Source: Kordiimonas gwangyangensis DSM 19435 = JCM 12864 (GTDB lineage Bacteria; Pseudomonadota; Alphaproteobacteria; Sphingomonadales; Kordiimonadaceae). From it: a stretch of 64,000 nt of DNA. The notes under the pieces were generated by a model. The model searched no databases. It was not told the DNA's origin and saw only the letters and a program-made list of their open reading frames with translations. This document shows, in pieces, positions 35,180-47,144 of the stretch. The translations under genes and the position numbers were made by a program. Each line of letters starts with the position of its first letter. Positions within the stretch are counted from its first letter, which is position 1. The stretch covers positions 576,595 through 640,594 of the forward strand of contig NZ_AQXF01000003.1 of the NCBI RefSeq assembly GCF_000375545.1, in the 5' to 3' direction.

Positions 35180-35992
35180 ATGGCTGCAATTGATGTATGG
35201 GCACAGGTCACCACAGAACGCATGGCGCGGGAGCCTTGGATGGCAACTTTGCTGCGCTGGACCGGGCGGGAAGGTGAGGTCATTGTGCCCACCATTGCGG
35301 ACACCATTGCCGCGATGGATGCTGCAGGGGTGGACATAGCGTTCCTTTCTGCATGGCATGGCCCGCGCGGCTCGCTGATCAGCAACGATGAGGTCGCAGC
35401 GCAGATCGCGGAAGCGCCGGACCGCTTCCGGGGCCTCGCGACGGTTGATATCTCAAACCCGATGGAGGCGGTGCGTGAAATCAGGCGCGTGGTGGACGGC
35501 AAAACATTTGTTGGCGTGCGCCTCGTGCCGTGGCTTCTGGACCTGCCGCCGAATGACCGGCGCTACTACCCGGTCTATGCGGCCTGTGTGGATGCTGGGG
35601 TCCCGTTCTGTACACAAATCGGGCACACCGGGCCTTTATGCCGGTCGGAGCCGGGGCGGTTAATCCCTTACCTTGATGATGTGTTGCTGGATTTCCCGGA
35701 GCTGAAGGTGGTGGGCGGCCATGTTGGCTTCCCGTGGATCGACGAAGTGGTGTCACTGGCGCTCAAATACCCGAATTTCTATGTGGATACGTCTGCCTAT
35801 GCGGTGCACCGTCTGCCGGATGATCTGGTCAAGTTCATGAAAGGGCCGGGTGGCAAGCGGGTGATGTTCGGAACCAACTGGCCGATGCTGTCGCCAGCGC
35901 AGTGCTTGAAAGCGCTCGACAGCCTTGGCCTCACGGATGAAGGCAAGTTCAACTTCCTTGAAGGTAACGCACGGCGGGTGTTCGGGCTTTAG
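35180..35992 (+). CDS. Amidohydrolase (amidohydrolase_2 type) lacking the HxH motif
   Basis: 270 residues from the ATG at 35180, with GTGAGG upstream. The TIM-barrel pattern is clear: FRGLATVDISNPMEAVREIR, GVRLVPWLLDLPPNDRRYYP, PFCTQIGHTGPL, LKVVGGHVGFPW, NFYVDTSAYAVHRLP and RVMFGTNWPML. The N-terminal metal-binding HxH of decarboxylase-type members is replaced by WAQ (IDVWAQ), a variant I recall from other members, so the metal site and reaction may differ. It is divergent from a MarR regulator. Its stop overlaps that of the convergent MazG-like gene by 4 nt. Confidence 0.88.
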   Translation: MAAIDVWAQVTTERMAREPWMATLLRWTGREGEVIVPTIADTIAAMDAAGVDIAFLSAWHGPRGSLISNDEVAAQIAEAPDRFRGLATVDISNPMEAVREIRRVVDGKTFVGVRLVPWLLDLPPNDRRYYPVYAACVDAGVPFCTQIGHTGPLCRSEPGRLIPYLDDVLLDFPELKVVGGHVGFPWIDEVVSLALKYPNFYVDTSAYAVHRLPDDLVKFMKGPGGKRVMFGTNWPMLSPAQCLKALDSLGLTDEGKFNFLEGNARRVFGL

Positions 35993-36288
35993 CCCTTGAT
36001 GTGTTTGCCGGTGCCGTCGCCCTTTGGCTGCCAGCGGCGGGCACGGTTCTCTGCCATTTTTTTGGTGACCTCATTTGTGAGGTCGAGGCCGTTCAGCTCC
36101 AGAAGGCGGTAGAGAAGAATAGCGATATCGGCGGTTTCCTTGCCGATCTCGGTTTGGTTGCCGGCTTCGGTCGCCTCAAGCAGTTCTTCCATTTCCACCA
36201 TGGCGCGGCGGACAAGGACCGAATGCTCAGTCACCGGGCCGAAGGTTTCCTCGGCCCAGGCTGTTACGGATTTCTGGGTCTCACTCAC
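35989..36288 (-). CDS. MazG-like nucleotide pyrophosphohydrolase
   Basis: 99 residues from the GTG at 36288, which overlaps the upstream carbonic anhydrase end by 8 nt; a TTG 27 nt further upstream is less likely. The metal-binding helices read VRRAMVEMEELLEAT and IGKETADIAILLYRLLELNGLDL, the EExxE and ExxD pattern of all-alpha NTP pyrophosphohydrolases. These cleave (d)NTPs to (d)NMP and diphosphate, often damaged nucleotides. It is coupled to the carbonic anhydrase gene. Confidence 0.85.
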   Translation of the reverse strand: MSETQKSVTAWAEETFGPVTEHSVLVRRAMVEMEELLEATEAGNQTEIGKETADIAILLYRLLELNGLDLTNEVTKKMAENRARRWQPKGDGTGKHIKG

Positions 36289-36928
36289 TGGAAGCGAGGA
36301 CCGAACGTACGTCAAAGTCCGTATCGTTCTTGGCGATGACTTCCGAGAGCTCGCCGTTATGAATGTCGAACAGAAGGCCCTGAAGCGATAGCTTTCCGGC
36401 CTTTACCCGTTCGGTCACGAAGGGGAAGGTCTTCAGGTTCTGGATCGAGAGATAGACTGCAGCACGTTCTAGCATGCGCTTGCGGGCGGACGGTTTCTCG
36501 TTCGCAAAATTATCGTGGTCGCGCAGCCAGTTGTGGAGCGGGCGCATCCATTGGCCGACAAAGCTGTCTTCCGGCACGTTGCGGTCAATCACGCTTGCGA
36601 CACCGCCACAGCCTGCGTGGCCCATCACAACGATATTATCCACCTCCAGCGCGGTCACGGCAAACTCAATCGCGGCGGAGGTGCCGTGATAGCCTTTGTC
36701 ATTCTCGTATGGCGGTACCATGGCGGCTACGTTGCGAACTACAAACAGGTCGCCGGGGCCAGCGCTCAGGATATCCTGAACGATCACACGGCTGTCTGAA
36801 CAGGTGATAACTAGCGTATGCGGGGTTTGGCCGTAGGTAGCCAGATCCTGGTAGAGTTCCCGGTCACGCTCATAAGCGCCTTCGCGGAAAGTGCGATAAC
36901 CGGCGCGAAGTCTTTCGTCGATGGTCAT
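36281..36928 (-). CDS. Beta-class carbonic anhydrase
   Basis: 215 residues. The zinc ligands and catalytic dyad are visible: CSDSR (Cys43, Asp45, Arg47) and GHAGCGG (His104, Cys107). FVVRNVAAMVPPYE and SAAIEFAVTALEVDNIVVMGH are also characteristic. It interconverts CO2 and bicarbonate in the cytosol. It lies downstream of the three PAS_5 genes on the same strand and before the MazG-like gene. A perfect 8-bp stem brackets its ribosome-binding region. Confidence 0.97.
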   Translation of the reverse strand: MTIDERLRAGYRTFREGAYERDRELYQDLATYGQTPHTLVITCSDSRVIVQDILSAGPGDLFVVRNVAAMVPPYENDKGYHGTSAAIEFAVTALEVDNIVVMGHAGCGGVASVIDRNVPEDSFVGQWMRPLHNWLRDHDNFANEKPSARKRMLERAAVYLSIQNLKTFPFVTERVKAGKLSLQGLLFDIHNGELSEVIAKNDTDFDVRSVLASSE

Positions 36929-36931
36929 GAT

Positions 36932-36968
36932 CTCTGTTCCTTTTTTTCATCTATGTGGCAGAACAGAG
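36932..36968 (-). promoter_or_regulatory. Stem-loop at the carbonic anhydrase translation start
   Basis: CTCTGTTC and GAACAGAG form a perfect 8-bp stem with a 21-nt loop. On the mRNA the 3' arm begins inside the AAGGAA Shine-Dalgarno and ends 3 nt before the ATG, so folding would hide the ribosome site. Confidence 0.45.
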
Positions 36969-36991
36969 CCTTGGAGCCAACGATTAATTTC

Positions 36992-37657
36992 TTATCTGGC
37001 GAATTGGTATGCCTTCATGCGGTCTTCGCAAGGCTCCTGGTGCTTTGCCCCCGGCGGTTCTGGGCATAACTTATGGGCCTTTGTCATTTTTGCGCGGCCC
37101 GGCATGCGCTGGAAGTCGCGCACAAAACCCTCAGGCGTACCTGCGCCGAGGTCAAGATATGCAAGGTGTTTGATGCTTGTCGCGGCGACACTTCGCTCCG
37201 CGCGGATACCCACATCGGTAGCCGGCTTTCGGTCGAGTCCGAAAACCACAAGGTAGCGCGGCACACCTTCATCGTCGGTCGCAGGTAGATGCATGGTATA
37301 GTGCATATACTGATTGCCCGTGGTCGAGGTCACAAGGTCGCAGATATAGGCCGCGCAGGGCAGGGAGAAGATATTATCGTGAAAGCGTTTTATCGCGCCG
37401 AGGAACGCCTGCGGGACTGACGCGTAGTAGTTCTGGCCCATCGCATCGAAGCCTGCGTTGCGCTCAAACCCGCTGCCTGCGTAGGCGAGATACATCTCGT
37501 CCACACTGCGGCGTTCGCCGATGCAGGTTTGGTGTAGCAGTTCGCCGAATGTCGCGGGGGTAATATCTTTCTTGCGCGGGATCAGTGGGTGGGCATGCCT
37601 GGGCAACTGTTGCCAGCACCGTTGGAATTGGTCAAATTCCGGCTCGATAGAGAACAC
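36992..37657 (-). CDS. PAS_5-type PAS protein, third tandem paralogue
   Basis: 221 residues with a GTG start after AGGGCGG. The PAS_5 core includes LPRHAHPLIPRKKDITPATFG, YAGSGFERNAGFDAMGQNYY, FHDNIFSLPCAAYICDLVTST and YLVVFGLDRKP, ending in the family's IKHLAYLDLGAGTPE. An extra Cys- and Lys-containing tail (about 190-221) is absent from the other two copies. PAS_5 proteins are single-domain and unlinked to an output domain; the ligand and partner are unknown. It is the third PAS_5 gene of a same-strand run headed by a MarR gene. Confidence 0.85.
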   Translation of the reverse strand: MFSIEPEFDQFQRCWQQLPRHAHPLIPRKKDITPATFGELLHQTCIGERRSVDEMYLAYAGSGFERNAGFDAMGQNYYASVPQAFLGAIKRFHDNIFSLPCAAYICDLVTSTTGNQYMHYTMHLPATDDEGVPRYLVVFGLDRKPATDVGIRAERSVAATSIKHLAYLDLGAGTPEGFVRDFQRMPGRAKMTKAHKLCPEPPGAKHQEPCEDRMKAYQFAR

Positions 37658-37780
37658 GTTACATCCGCCCTTCAGCTACGCTTTTTGCGCGATGACCCCC
37701 ATATGTGCTGAAGTTCGTATTCTTGCCGTTAAAGATTAAAAAATAGTTTTTGAAGCGGTCTCACACCGTGACAGTTGATG

Positions 37781-38344
37781 TCATCGATGGAATTCAAAGT
37801 TTTCTATGCGGGCAGCGGGGGCGCCGACGCCGAGGTCGAGGTAGTGCATGTCCTTGATATTGGCGCGTCCAATACTGGCAAGCGCTCGTTCATCCTCGGT
37901 CGCGAACGGCTTGCGCGCCTGACCATATACGAGGAGGAAGCGAACGTGACCATCCTCATCCACGAGCGGATACTGGACAGATTCGTATAGGTACCGGCTG
38001 CCAGACGGCGTGGTGACCACATCACCTACAAAGGCACCGCATGGGGTCCCCAGTATATAGGCATGAAACACGGACATGGGTTTCACGAACTCTGGCGGCA
38101 GGAGGTCATAGTAGTTCATGCCGGTCACTTTCAGACCGGAGATGCGCTCAAGCCCGCTGCCATAAAACAGCACAGTCATATTGAGGTGCCCGACCTGTTC
38201 GGCGAGGCCGATGTTCTGAATCATTTCACCGAAATGCGCTGGCGTAACGTCCTTGCGGCAAGGCAGGAGCTTGTGGGCTCGTCGTGGCAGGGCTTGCCAG
38301 AGCTTCTGAAAGCTATCGAATGATGCGCCGAGTTTGAATGACAT
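37781..38344 (-). CDS. PAS_5-type PAS protein, second tandem paralogue
   Basis: 187 residues from the ATG at 38344, with AAGGAA 4 nt upstream. It is homologous throughout to its neighbours: LPRRAHKLLPCRKDVTPAHFG, YGSGLERISGLKVTGMNYYD, FHAYILGTPCGAFVGDVVTT, LVYGQARKP and IKDMHYLDLGVGAP. The conserved H-L-P-x-x-K/R-D-x-T-P segment and the PC-x-A/G pair are shared by all three copies. Just upstream CCCGGCA and TGCCGGG (38355-38386) form a 7-bp stem next to the ribosome site. Function unknown. Confidence 0.85.
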   Translation of the reverse strand: MSFKLGASFDSFQKLWQALPRRAHKLLPCRKDVTPAHFGEMIQNIGLAEQVGHLNMTVLFYGSGLERISGLKVTGMNYYDLLPPEFVKPMSVFHAYILGTPCGAFVGDVVTTPSGSRYLYESVQYPLVDEDGHVRFLLVYGQARKPFATEDERALASIGRANIKDMHYLDLGVGAPAARIENFEFHR

Positions 38345-38415
38345 GGATTTCCTTCCCGGCACCTATATTGCGCCGACTGTGCCGGGTTTTCAATCGGGTT
38401 GGGGGAGGTGGGTGC

Positions 38416-38988
38416 TTAAAGCCCGACGGCTTGCACAGTAAAGTCCACGATTTTCTGCTTTGGCGCGCCAGAGCCAAGGTTCAGGTAAAACATGTCCTTG
38501 ATGTTGGCGGGGCGGTGGCTGGCGTCCGTCCGGCTACCGATGTCATCGTATGGCTTTCGCGCAAGCCCGCAACCAACGAGGTAGCGCACAAAGCCCTTTT
38601 CATCCACCATTGGCAACTGAAGGGTGTGGTGAATATAGGACGCACCCTTTGTGGTATGAATGACGTCGGCAATGTAAGCGCCGCACGGTGTGCCGAGCAA
38701 GTTGCGGTGAAACGCCTTCATCGGCTTGATGAAAGAGGGCGGCAGCATCTCATAATAGTTTCGTCCCGTAACGGGGAAACCGGCATTGTGTTCAAACACA
38801 CTACCTGCAAAGAGGATGCGAAAATCTTCAGGCGATTTACGCTCGGCGATCGCCATGAATTGCAGGAACTTGCCAAACTGAACCGGGGTAATGTCCGCCT
38901 TGCACGGCAACAGGCTATGCTTGCGCCGGGGCAGGGCCTTCCAGAGCGAGAAGAACTCGTCAAATTCGGGATTAAGCTCAGTGGACAT
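38416..38988 (-). CDS. PAS_5-type PAS protein, first tandem paralogue
   Basis: 190 residues. The same core is present: LPRRKHSLLPCKADITPVQFG, FAGSVFEHNAGFPVTGRNYYE, FHRNLLGTPCGAYIADVIHTT, VGCGLARKP and IKDMFYLNLGSGAP. It is closest to the upstream MarR gene (44 nt away) and probably co-transcribed with it. Its start codon is inside a perfect 10-bp stem with the Shine-Dalgarno in the loop (38986-39020). PAS_5 proteins occur mainly in alphaproteobacteria and have no assigned ligand. Confidence 0.85.
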   Translation of the reverse strand: MSTELNPEFDEFFSLWKALPRRKHSLLPCKADITPVQFGKFLQFMAIAERKSPEDFRILFAGSVFEHNAGFPVTGRNYYEMLPPSFIKPMKAFHRNLLGTPCGAYIADVIHTTKGASYIHHTLQLPMVDEKGFVRYLVGCGLARKPYDDIGSRTDASHRPANIKDMFYLNLGSGAPKQKIVDFTVQAVGL

Positions 38989-39020
38989 GATGGGCTGAAG
39001 TTCCTTTCATGCCCATCATG
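38986..39020 (-). promoter_or_regulatory. Perfect 10-bp stem-loop holding the start codon of the first PAS_5 gene
   Basis: On the mRNA the 5' arm is CATGATGGGC, the 15-nt loop contains AAAGGAA (Shine-Dalgarno) and the 3' arm GCCCATCATG contains the ATG start. Such an arrangement can regulate translation by temperature, ligand or ribosome binding. Confidence 0.6.
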
Positions 39021-39032
39021 ACCGCTTCTTGA

Positions 39033-39521
39033 TTACTTTTCAATCTGACGTAGTACGGTGTCGCGTTCTTCAGCATCGACGATGTTGAGAAGTACCTCCC
39101 AGAAGCCGGCAACAGCTTCGGGGCCTGCACGCTTGTAGGCCTCGGCCACGCGGTCGCGCTGGGTGGCAAACAGCTCTTTCTCGAATGCCTGTCCCTTGTC
39201 GGTGAGGTATAGAAGGCGCTGCCTGCGGTCCTCAAGCCCTGACTCCTGGGTGATGTATCCGTCTTCCACCAATTGACCCAGTACACGGGACAGGCTCTGT
39301 TTGGTGATGCGCAGCAGGGACAAAAGGCCCGATACAGTCGTGCCGGGGTTGCGGCCGACAAAATACAGGACACGGTGATGGGCCCGGCCGAAACGGGATT
39401 CGGCCAGGATCTCGTCTGGATCACGGGTAAAATCGCGGTACGCGAAATACAGAAGCTCGACGCCTCGTCGCAGCTCCTCCTCCCGCAAATATAAATTCGA
39501 GTGCGGTAGTTTTCTTTGCAT
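39033..39521 (-). CDS. MarR-family regulator (PetP-like)
   Basis: 162 residues. The N-terminal helix region (LYLREEELRRGVELLYFAYRDFTRDPDEILAESRFGRAHHRVLYFVGRNP in sequence order) is the form seen in alphaproteobacterial PetP-type regulators. The wHTH is TTVSGLLSLLRITKQSLSRVL with wing EDGYITQESGLEDRRQRLLYLT. A perfect dyad sits 17 nt upstream of its ATG. It heads a same-strand series with three PAS_5 genes and is divergent from ilvE. Targets are inferred from position only. Confidence 0.88.
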   Translation of the reverse strand: MQRKLPHSNLYLREEELRRGVELLYFAYRDFTRDPDEILAESRFGRAHHRVLYFVGRNPGTTVSGLLSLLRITKQSLSRVLGQLVEDGYITQESGLEDRRQRLLYLTDKGQAFEKELFATQRDRVAEAYKRAGPEAVAGFWEVLLNIVDAEERDTVLRQIEK

Positions 39522-39537
39522 TTTTGCTCAGTTGAAT

Positions 39538-39560
39538 TTATGTCAGTGTTGTTGACATAA
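39538..39560. promoter_or_regulatory. MarR operator candidate between marR and ilvE
   Basis: The perfect arms TTATGTCA and TGACATAA with a 7-nt spacer lie 17 nt upstream of the MarR start. Its right arm overlaps TTGACA, a possible -35 element for ilvE. Confidence 0.6.
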
Positions 39561-39634
39561 TATCGACACAATGTTACACCGATCAAGCAAAAAGCGACAT
39601 TTTCTTATTTGTTAGGCGTTTTTGGAGAATAGAA

Positions 39635-40513
39635 ATGGCAAGTGCGCCCTATAACGACCGCGATGGCTGGATGTGGATGGATGGAGAGTTTCTCCCCTGG
39701 CGCGAGTGCAATGCACACGTGCTGACCCACGCTCTGCACTATGGCGGCGCAGTATTTGAAGGCCAGCGTGCCTACAACGGCACCATCTTCAAACTGAAGG
39801 AACATACGGAGCGCCTGTTCGCATCCGCAAAAATCCTCGGTTACGAGATCCCCTACACCCCGGAGCAGATCAACGAAGCCTGTAAAGAGCTTCTTGTGAA
39901 GAACAATCTTGTCAACGCTTACTGTCGCCCTGTCGCTTGGCGTGGTAGCGAGATGATGGGCGTGAGCGCGCAGAACAACACCATCCACACAGCAATCGCA
40001 GTGTGGGATTGGCCGTCATATTTCTCTCCTGAAGCGCGCCTCAAGGGCCTGCGCCTCGATATCTCCACATGGCGCCGCCCGGCACCGGATACGGCGCCAA
40101 CCAACGCCAAAGCGTCTGGCCTTTATATGATCTGCACCATGTCCAAACATGCGGCGGAGAAGAAGGGCTATGATGACGCGCTGATGTTCGATTATCGCGG
40201 TCAGGTTGCTGAAGCGACCGGCGCGAACATCTTCTTCGTGCAGGACGGCGAACTTCACACACCGAAGCCTGATTGCTTCCTCAACGGCATCACGCGCCAG
40301 ACGGTGATTGAGCTTGCGAAGAAGCGCCAGATCAAGGTTGTTGAGCGCGCGATCATGCCGGACGAGCTTGCTGGTTTCGAGCAGGCGTTCCTCACCGGTT
40401 CCGCGGCTGAAGTAACGCCGCTCTCCGAGATCGGGCCGTACAACTTTGAAGTTGGTGAGATGACCAAGACGCTGATGTTTGATTACGACGCGCTGGTAAA
40501 AGGGAAAGCCTGA
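39635..40513 (+). CDS. ilvE: Branched-chain amino acid aminotransferase IlvE
   Basis: 292 residues, class IV aminotransferase. The sequence runs MWMDGEFLPWRECNAHVLTHALHYGGAVFEGQRAY through the PLP-binding Lys159 (TNAKASGLYM), to EATGANIFFVQDG and the TPKPDCFLNGITRQTVIELA phosphate-binding region. It catalyses the last step of Leu, Ile and Val synthesis or the first of their breakdown, with 2-oxoglutarate/glutamate. No leader peptide or attenuator is visible upstream. A GC-rich hairpin spans its stop codon. Confidence 0.95.
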   Translation: MASAPYNDRDGWMWMDGEFLPWRECNAHVLTHALHYGGAVFEGQRAYNGTIFKLKEHTERLFASAKILGYEIPYTPEQINEACKELLVKNNLVNAYCRPVAWRGSEMMGVSAQNNTIHTAIAVWDWPSYFSPEARLKGLRLDISTWRRPAPDTAPTNAKASGLYMICTMSKHAAEKKGYDDALMFDYRGQVAEATGANIFFVQDGELHTPKPDCFLNGITRQTVIELAKKRQIKVVERAIMPDELAGFEQAFLTGSAAEVTPLSEIGPYNFEVGEMTKTLMFDYDALVKGKA

Positions 40514-40524
40514 TTGGCTTTCCC
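40502..40524 (+). terminator. Hairpin spanning the ilvE stop codon
   Basis: The perfect 9-bp arms GGGAAAGCC and GGCTTTCCC enclose the loop TGATT, which contains the TGA stop. No T-run follows, so termination would be weak or the hairpin protects the mRNA end. Confidence 0.45.
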
Positions 40525-40538
40525 GGATGCTGCGCCGC

Positions 40539-40949
40539 TTAGCTCAGCATCTTCGATTCTTTGATCGCGCGCACGAGGTCGCTCAAGGCATCGCGTACGT
40601 TTGCGTTCGGAAGAGTGTCCAGTTCAGGGATGATGAGGTCCATTTCGGTAATTTTACCGGAGAGGATCTCGTCCCCCGACGGCAGACCCTCATAAAAATA
40701 CCCTACATTTGTGTGCATGATGTGCGCAAGAAGATAGAGGCGGCCCGCGCTTATGCGGTTCAGCCCACTCTCGTATTTTTGCACCTGCTGGTAGGAAATG
40801 CCGAGAATATTGGCAATGTCCTGCTGGGAGAGGTCCAGCGTCCTGCGGCGGTCCCGAAGGCGGCGGCCAACATGCTTGTCGATAAGATCTGCCTTGCGGG
40901 CCGAAAGGTCCAGCAGATGCTCCTCATTTTCGTCAATTTTTCTGCCCAT
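40539..40949 (-). CDS. XRE-family HTH regulator (PraR-like)
   Basis: 136 residues. The HTH (about 27-83) reads VGRRLRDRRRTLDLSQQDIANILGISYQQVQKYESGLNRISAGRLYLLA in order, followed by a short C-terminal part with FYEGLPSGDE. This is the common alphaproteobacterial small XRE type related to Rhizobium PraR and to phage repressors. Targets unknown. It is divergent from bamD; the 204-nt spacer contains CCATTGGTT/AACCTTATGG arms (41069-41105) nearer to bamD. Confidence 0.9.
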   Translation of the reverse strand: MGRKIDENEEHLLDLSARKADLIDKHVGRRLRDRRRTLDLSQQDIANILGISYQQVQKYESGLNRISAGRLYLLAHIMHTNVGYFYEGLPSGDEILSGKITEMDLIIPELDTLPNANVRDALSDLVRAIKESKMLS

Positions 40950-41153
40950 AGCTTTTGCTCCAGTTTTGCCGATGGGATTCTCCGTTGGCGCTAGCGAGTT
41001 ACTATGCTAGAGAATTCGCGAACGCCAATGTGGCCAGGTATCTCCTTCTTGTAGTTGGTGAAAATATACCATTGGTTGCATAGTTAGAAGATTATAACCT
41101 TATGGGGGAAATGCAAGGGGACATTTCGCCCATCACGGGAGTGACGGACTGCC

Positions 41154-41963
41154 ATGACAGCAAATTGGCTGAAGATATCTGTAATGAGTGCGATGGTGCT
41201 GGGTGTTGCTGCGTGCAGTTCCAAGGATGACGAAGACCGTTATGTCGCGCGGGATGTTGAGGTGCTTTATAATCTCGCTCAGGACAATCTGGCGAAGAAG
41301 CGCTACAAGTTTGCTGCTGCCGCCTTCGACGAGGTTGAGCGCCAGCACCCCTATTCGGTATGGGCCCGTCGTGCGCAGCTTATGGCTGCCTATTCGCACT
41401 ATATGACCAACTCCTATGACGACGCGATCCTCGCGGCGCAGCGCTTCCTGCAGTTGCACCCGGGTAACCGTAGCGCACCCTACGCCTACTATCTGATCGC
41501 GCTTTGCCATTATGAGCAGATTTCGGACGTCGGGCGCGATCAGCAAAAAACGCTCGACGCGGAAAGCTCCCTCGTGGAGGTGATCCGTCGTTACCCGAAC
41601 AGCGATTATGCCAAGGACGCCAAGCTCAAGCTTGACCTGACGCGCGATCACCTCGCGGGCAAGGATATGGAAGTTGGCCGTTTCTACCAGAACCGCCACG
41701 AGTATCTGGCGGCGGAAACCCGCTACCGCGCGGTGATTGAGAAGTACCAGACCACAAGCCACGCGCCTGAGGCGCTGCACCGTCTGGTGGAGATTTATCT
41801 GTCGCTGGGTATTGATGACGAAGCCAAGATGGCGGCCGCCGTGCTGGGCCGGAACTTCCCGGGCAGCAAATGGTACCGCTACAGCTATGCGCTTCTGAGC
41901 GGCAAGGATATGGTGCCGGAAGTGAAAGAGTCGTCCTGGCTCAGCAAAATCTGGCCGTTTTAA
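41154..41963 (+). CDS. bamD: Outer-membrane assembly lipoprotein BamD
   Basis: 269 residues. A lipoprotein signal ends in the lipobox LGVAAC (Cys21 lipidated). TPR-like repeats follow: DNLAKKRYKFAAAAFDEVERQHPYSVWARRAQLMAAY, NSYDDAILAAQRFLQLHPGN and HEYLAAETRYRAVIEKYQTT. It is the essential periplasmic partner of BamA in folding outer-membrane proteins such as the porin in this window. It begins the conserved alphaproteobacterial block bamD-recN-ligA. Confidence 0.96.
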   Translation: MTANWLKISVMSAMVLGVAACSSKDDEDRYVARDVEVLYNLAQDNLAKKRYKFAAAAFDEVERQHPYSVWARRAQLMAAYSHYMTNSYDDAILAAQRFLQLHPGNRSAPYAYYLIALCHYEQISDVGRDQQKTLDAESSLVEVIRRYPNSDYAKDAKLKLDLTRDHLAGKDMEVGRFYQNRHEYLAAETRYRAVIEKYQTTSHAPEALHRLVEIYLSLGIDDEAKMAAAVLGRNFPGSKWYRYSYALLSGKDMVPEVKESSWLSKIWPF

Positions 41964-41981
41964 TCAATCAAGGGGGGCGCG

Positions 41982-46023
<4,042 letters not shown>

Positions 46024-46096
46024 CTACCTGTTATTCCTTGTGAACATGGCCGCGCTTCGTTAGGCTTCCCGGAAGTTTCAGAGAAGGGAGCATGGC

Positions 46097-47065
46097 ATGT
46101 CACTGAAAATGATTCAGGTGATTGCACCGGTATCGACAGAGGCCAATATCCGCAAGATCGCGTCAGGCTATGACTGCGTCATCTCCTACCATAAAGGCGT
46201 GCCGCTTGAGGACGACCATGCGATCTATTTTCTGCTCACACGCTCCGGCGACCGGCAGGAAGTGATTGACGAACTTCAGCTCCTTCTCACCACATCCAAG
46301 AAAGCGCGCATGACCATCTCGCCCGTTGAAGCGACCTTGCCGCTTGTGGAGATTGGCGGGGCGACCGATACGCGCGAGGAGCTCTATCACAAGATGCGGC
46401 AGGGCGCGCGGCCTGACCTCAACTATATGATTCTCACCTTCCTATCGACCATCGTGGCACTCATTGGCCTTGTTCAGAACAATGTGGCTGTCGTTGTGGG
46501 GGCGATGGTGATTGCCCCGCTTCTCGGCCCCAACCTTGCGTTCGCCTTTGGCACCAGCCTTGGCGACAAGGAAATGATGACACGGTCGTTCATCACCGCG
46601 TTTGGCGGTATTTGCCTTGCTATTGCTGTATCAGCCTTCATTGGTGCCTTGTGGCACGAAACGCCAGATAGCCAGGAACTTATGCTCAGGACACAGGTAG
46701 ACTTGAGCGGACTGGCGCTTGCAGCAGCCTCCGGCATGGCCGGCGTGCTGTCGCTCACCTCCGGGCTGTCCATGACCCTTGTGGGTGTCATGGTCGCCGT
46801 CGCGCTGTTGCCGCCTGCGGCTGCGCTTGGCTTCCTGCTGGGGCGGGGGGAGTTTGCCTTGGCTTATGGTGCCGCGCTTCTTCTGGTCGTCAACGTGGTG
46901 TGCGTAAACCTCTCCGGCCTGCTGGTCTTCCTCGCGAAAGGTATCAAGCCGCTGCAGTGGTTTGAACGGCGCATGGCCAAGCCTTATGTGCTGTGGGGCA
47001 TCGCCGTTTGGGCTACCCTGTTGATTTTGCTCATCCTTGTAGTTGGTGTGCGTAACCTGCGCTGA
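46097..47065 (+). CDS. DUF389/TIGR00341-family membrane protein
   Basis: 322 residues. An N-terminal ~75-residue cytosolic alpha/beta domain is followed by six or seven membrane helices from about residue 112 (YMILTFLSTIVALIGLVQNN, VVGAMVIAPLLGPNLAFAFGT, AFGGICLAIAVSAFIGAL and others). The GAMVIAPLLGP motif is diagnostic of DUF389. No transport substrate is known. It has AAGGGAG before the ATG and is separated by 73 nt from ligA. Downstream comes the structured region at 47145-47253. Confidence 0.9.
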   Translation: MSLKMIQVIAPVSTEANIRKIASGYDCVISYHKGVPLEDDHAIYFLLTRSGDRQEVIDELQLLLTTSKKARMTISPVEATLPLVEIGGATDTREELYHKMRQGARPDLNYMILTFLSTIVALIGLVQNNVAVVVGAMVIAPLLGPNLAFAFGTSLGDKEMMTRSFITAFGGICLAIAVSAFIGALWHETPDSQELMLRTQVDLSGLALAAASGMAGVLSLTSGLSMTLVGVMVAVALLPPAAALGFLLGRGEFALAYGAALLLVVNVVCVNLSGLLVFLAKGIKPLQWFERRMAKPYVLWGIAVWATLLILLILVVGVRNLR

Positions 47066-47144
47066 CCCAATCTTTCTTATTATTTCTCCAGACTGTCACG
47101 CAGTTGCCTGAATATTACCATTATGTGACTTGCGCATGGCGGGA

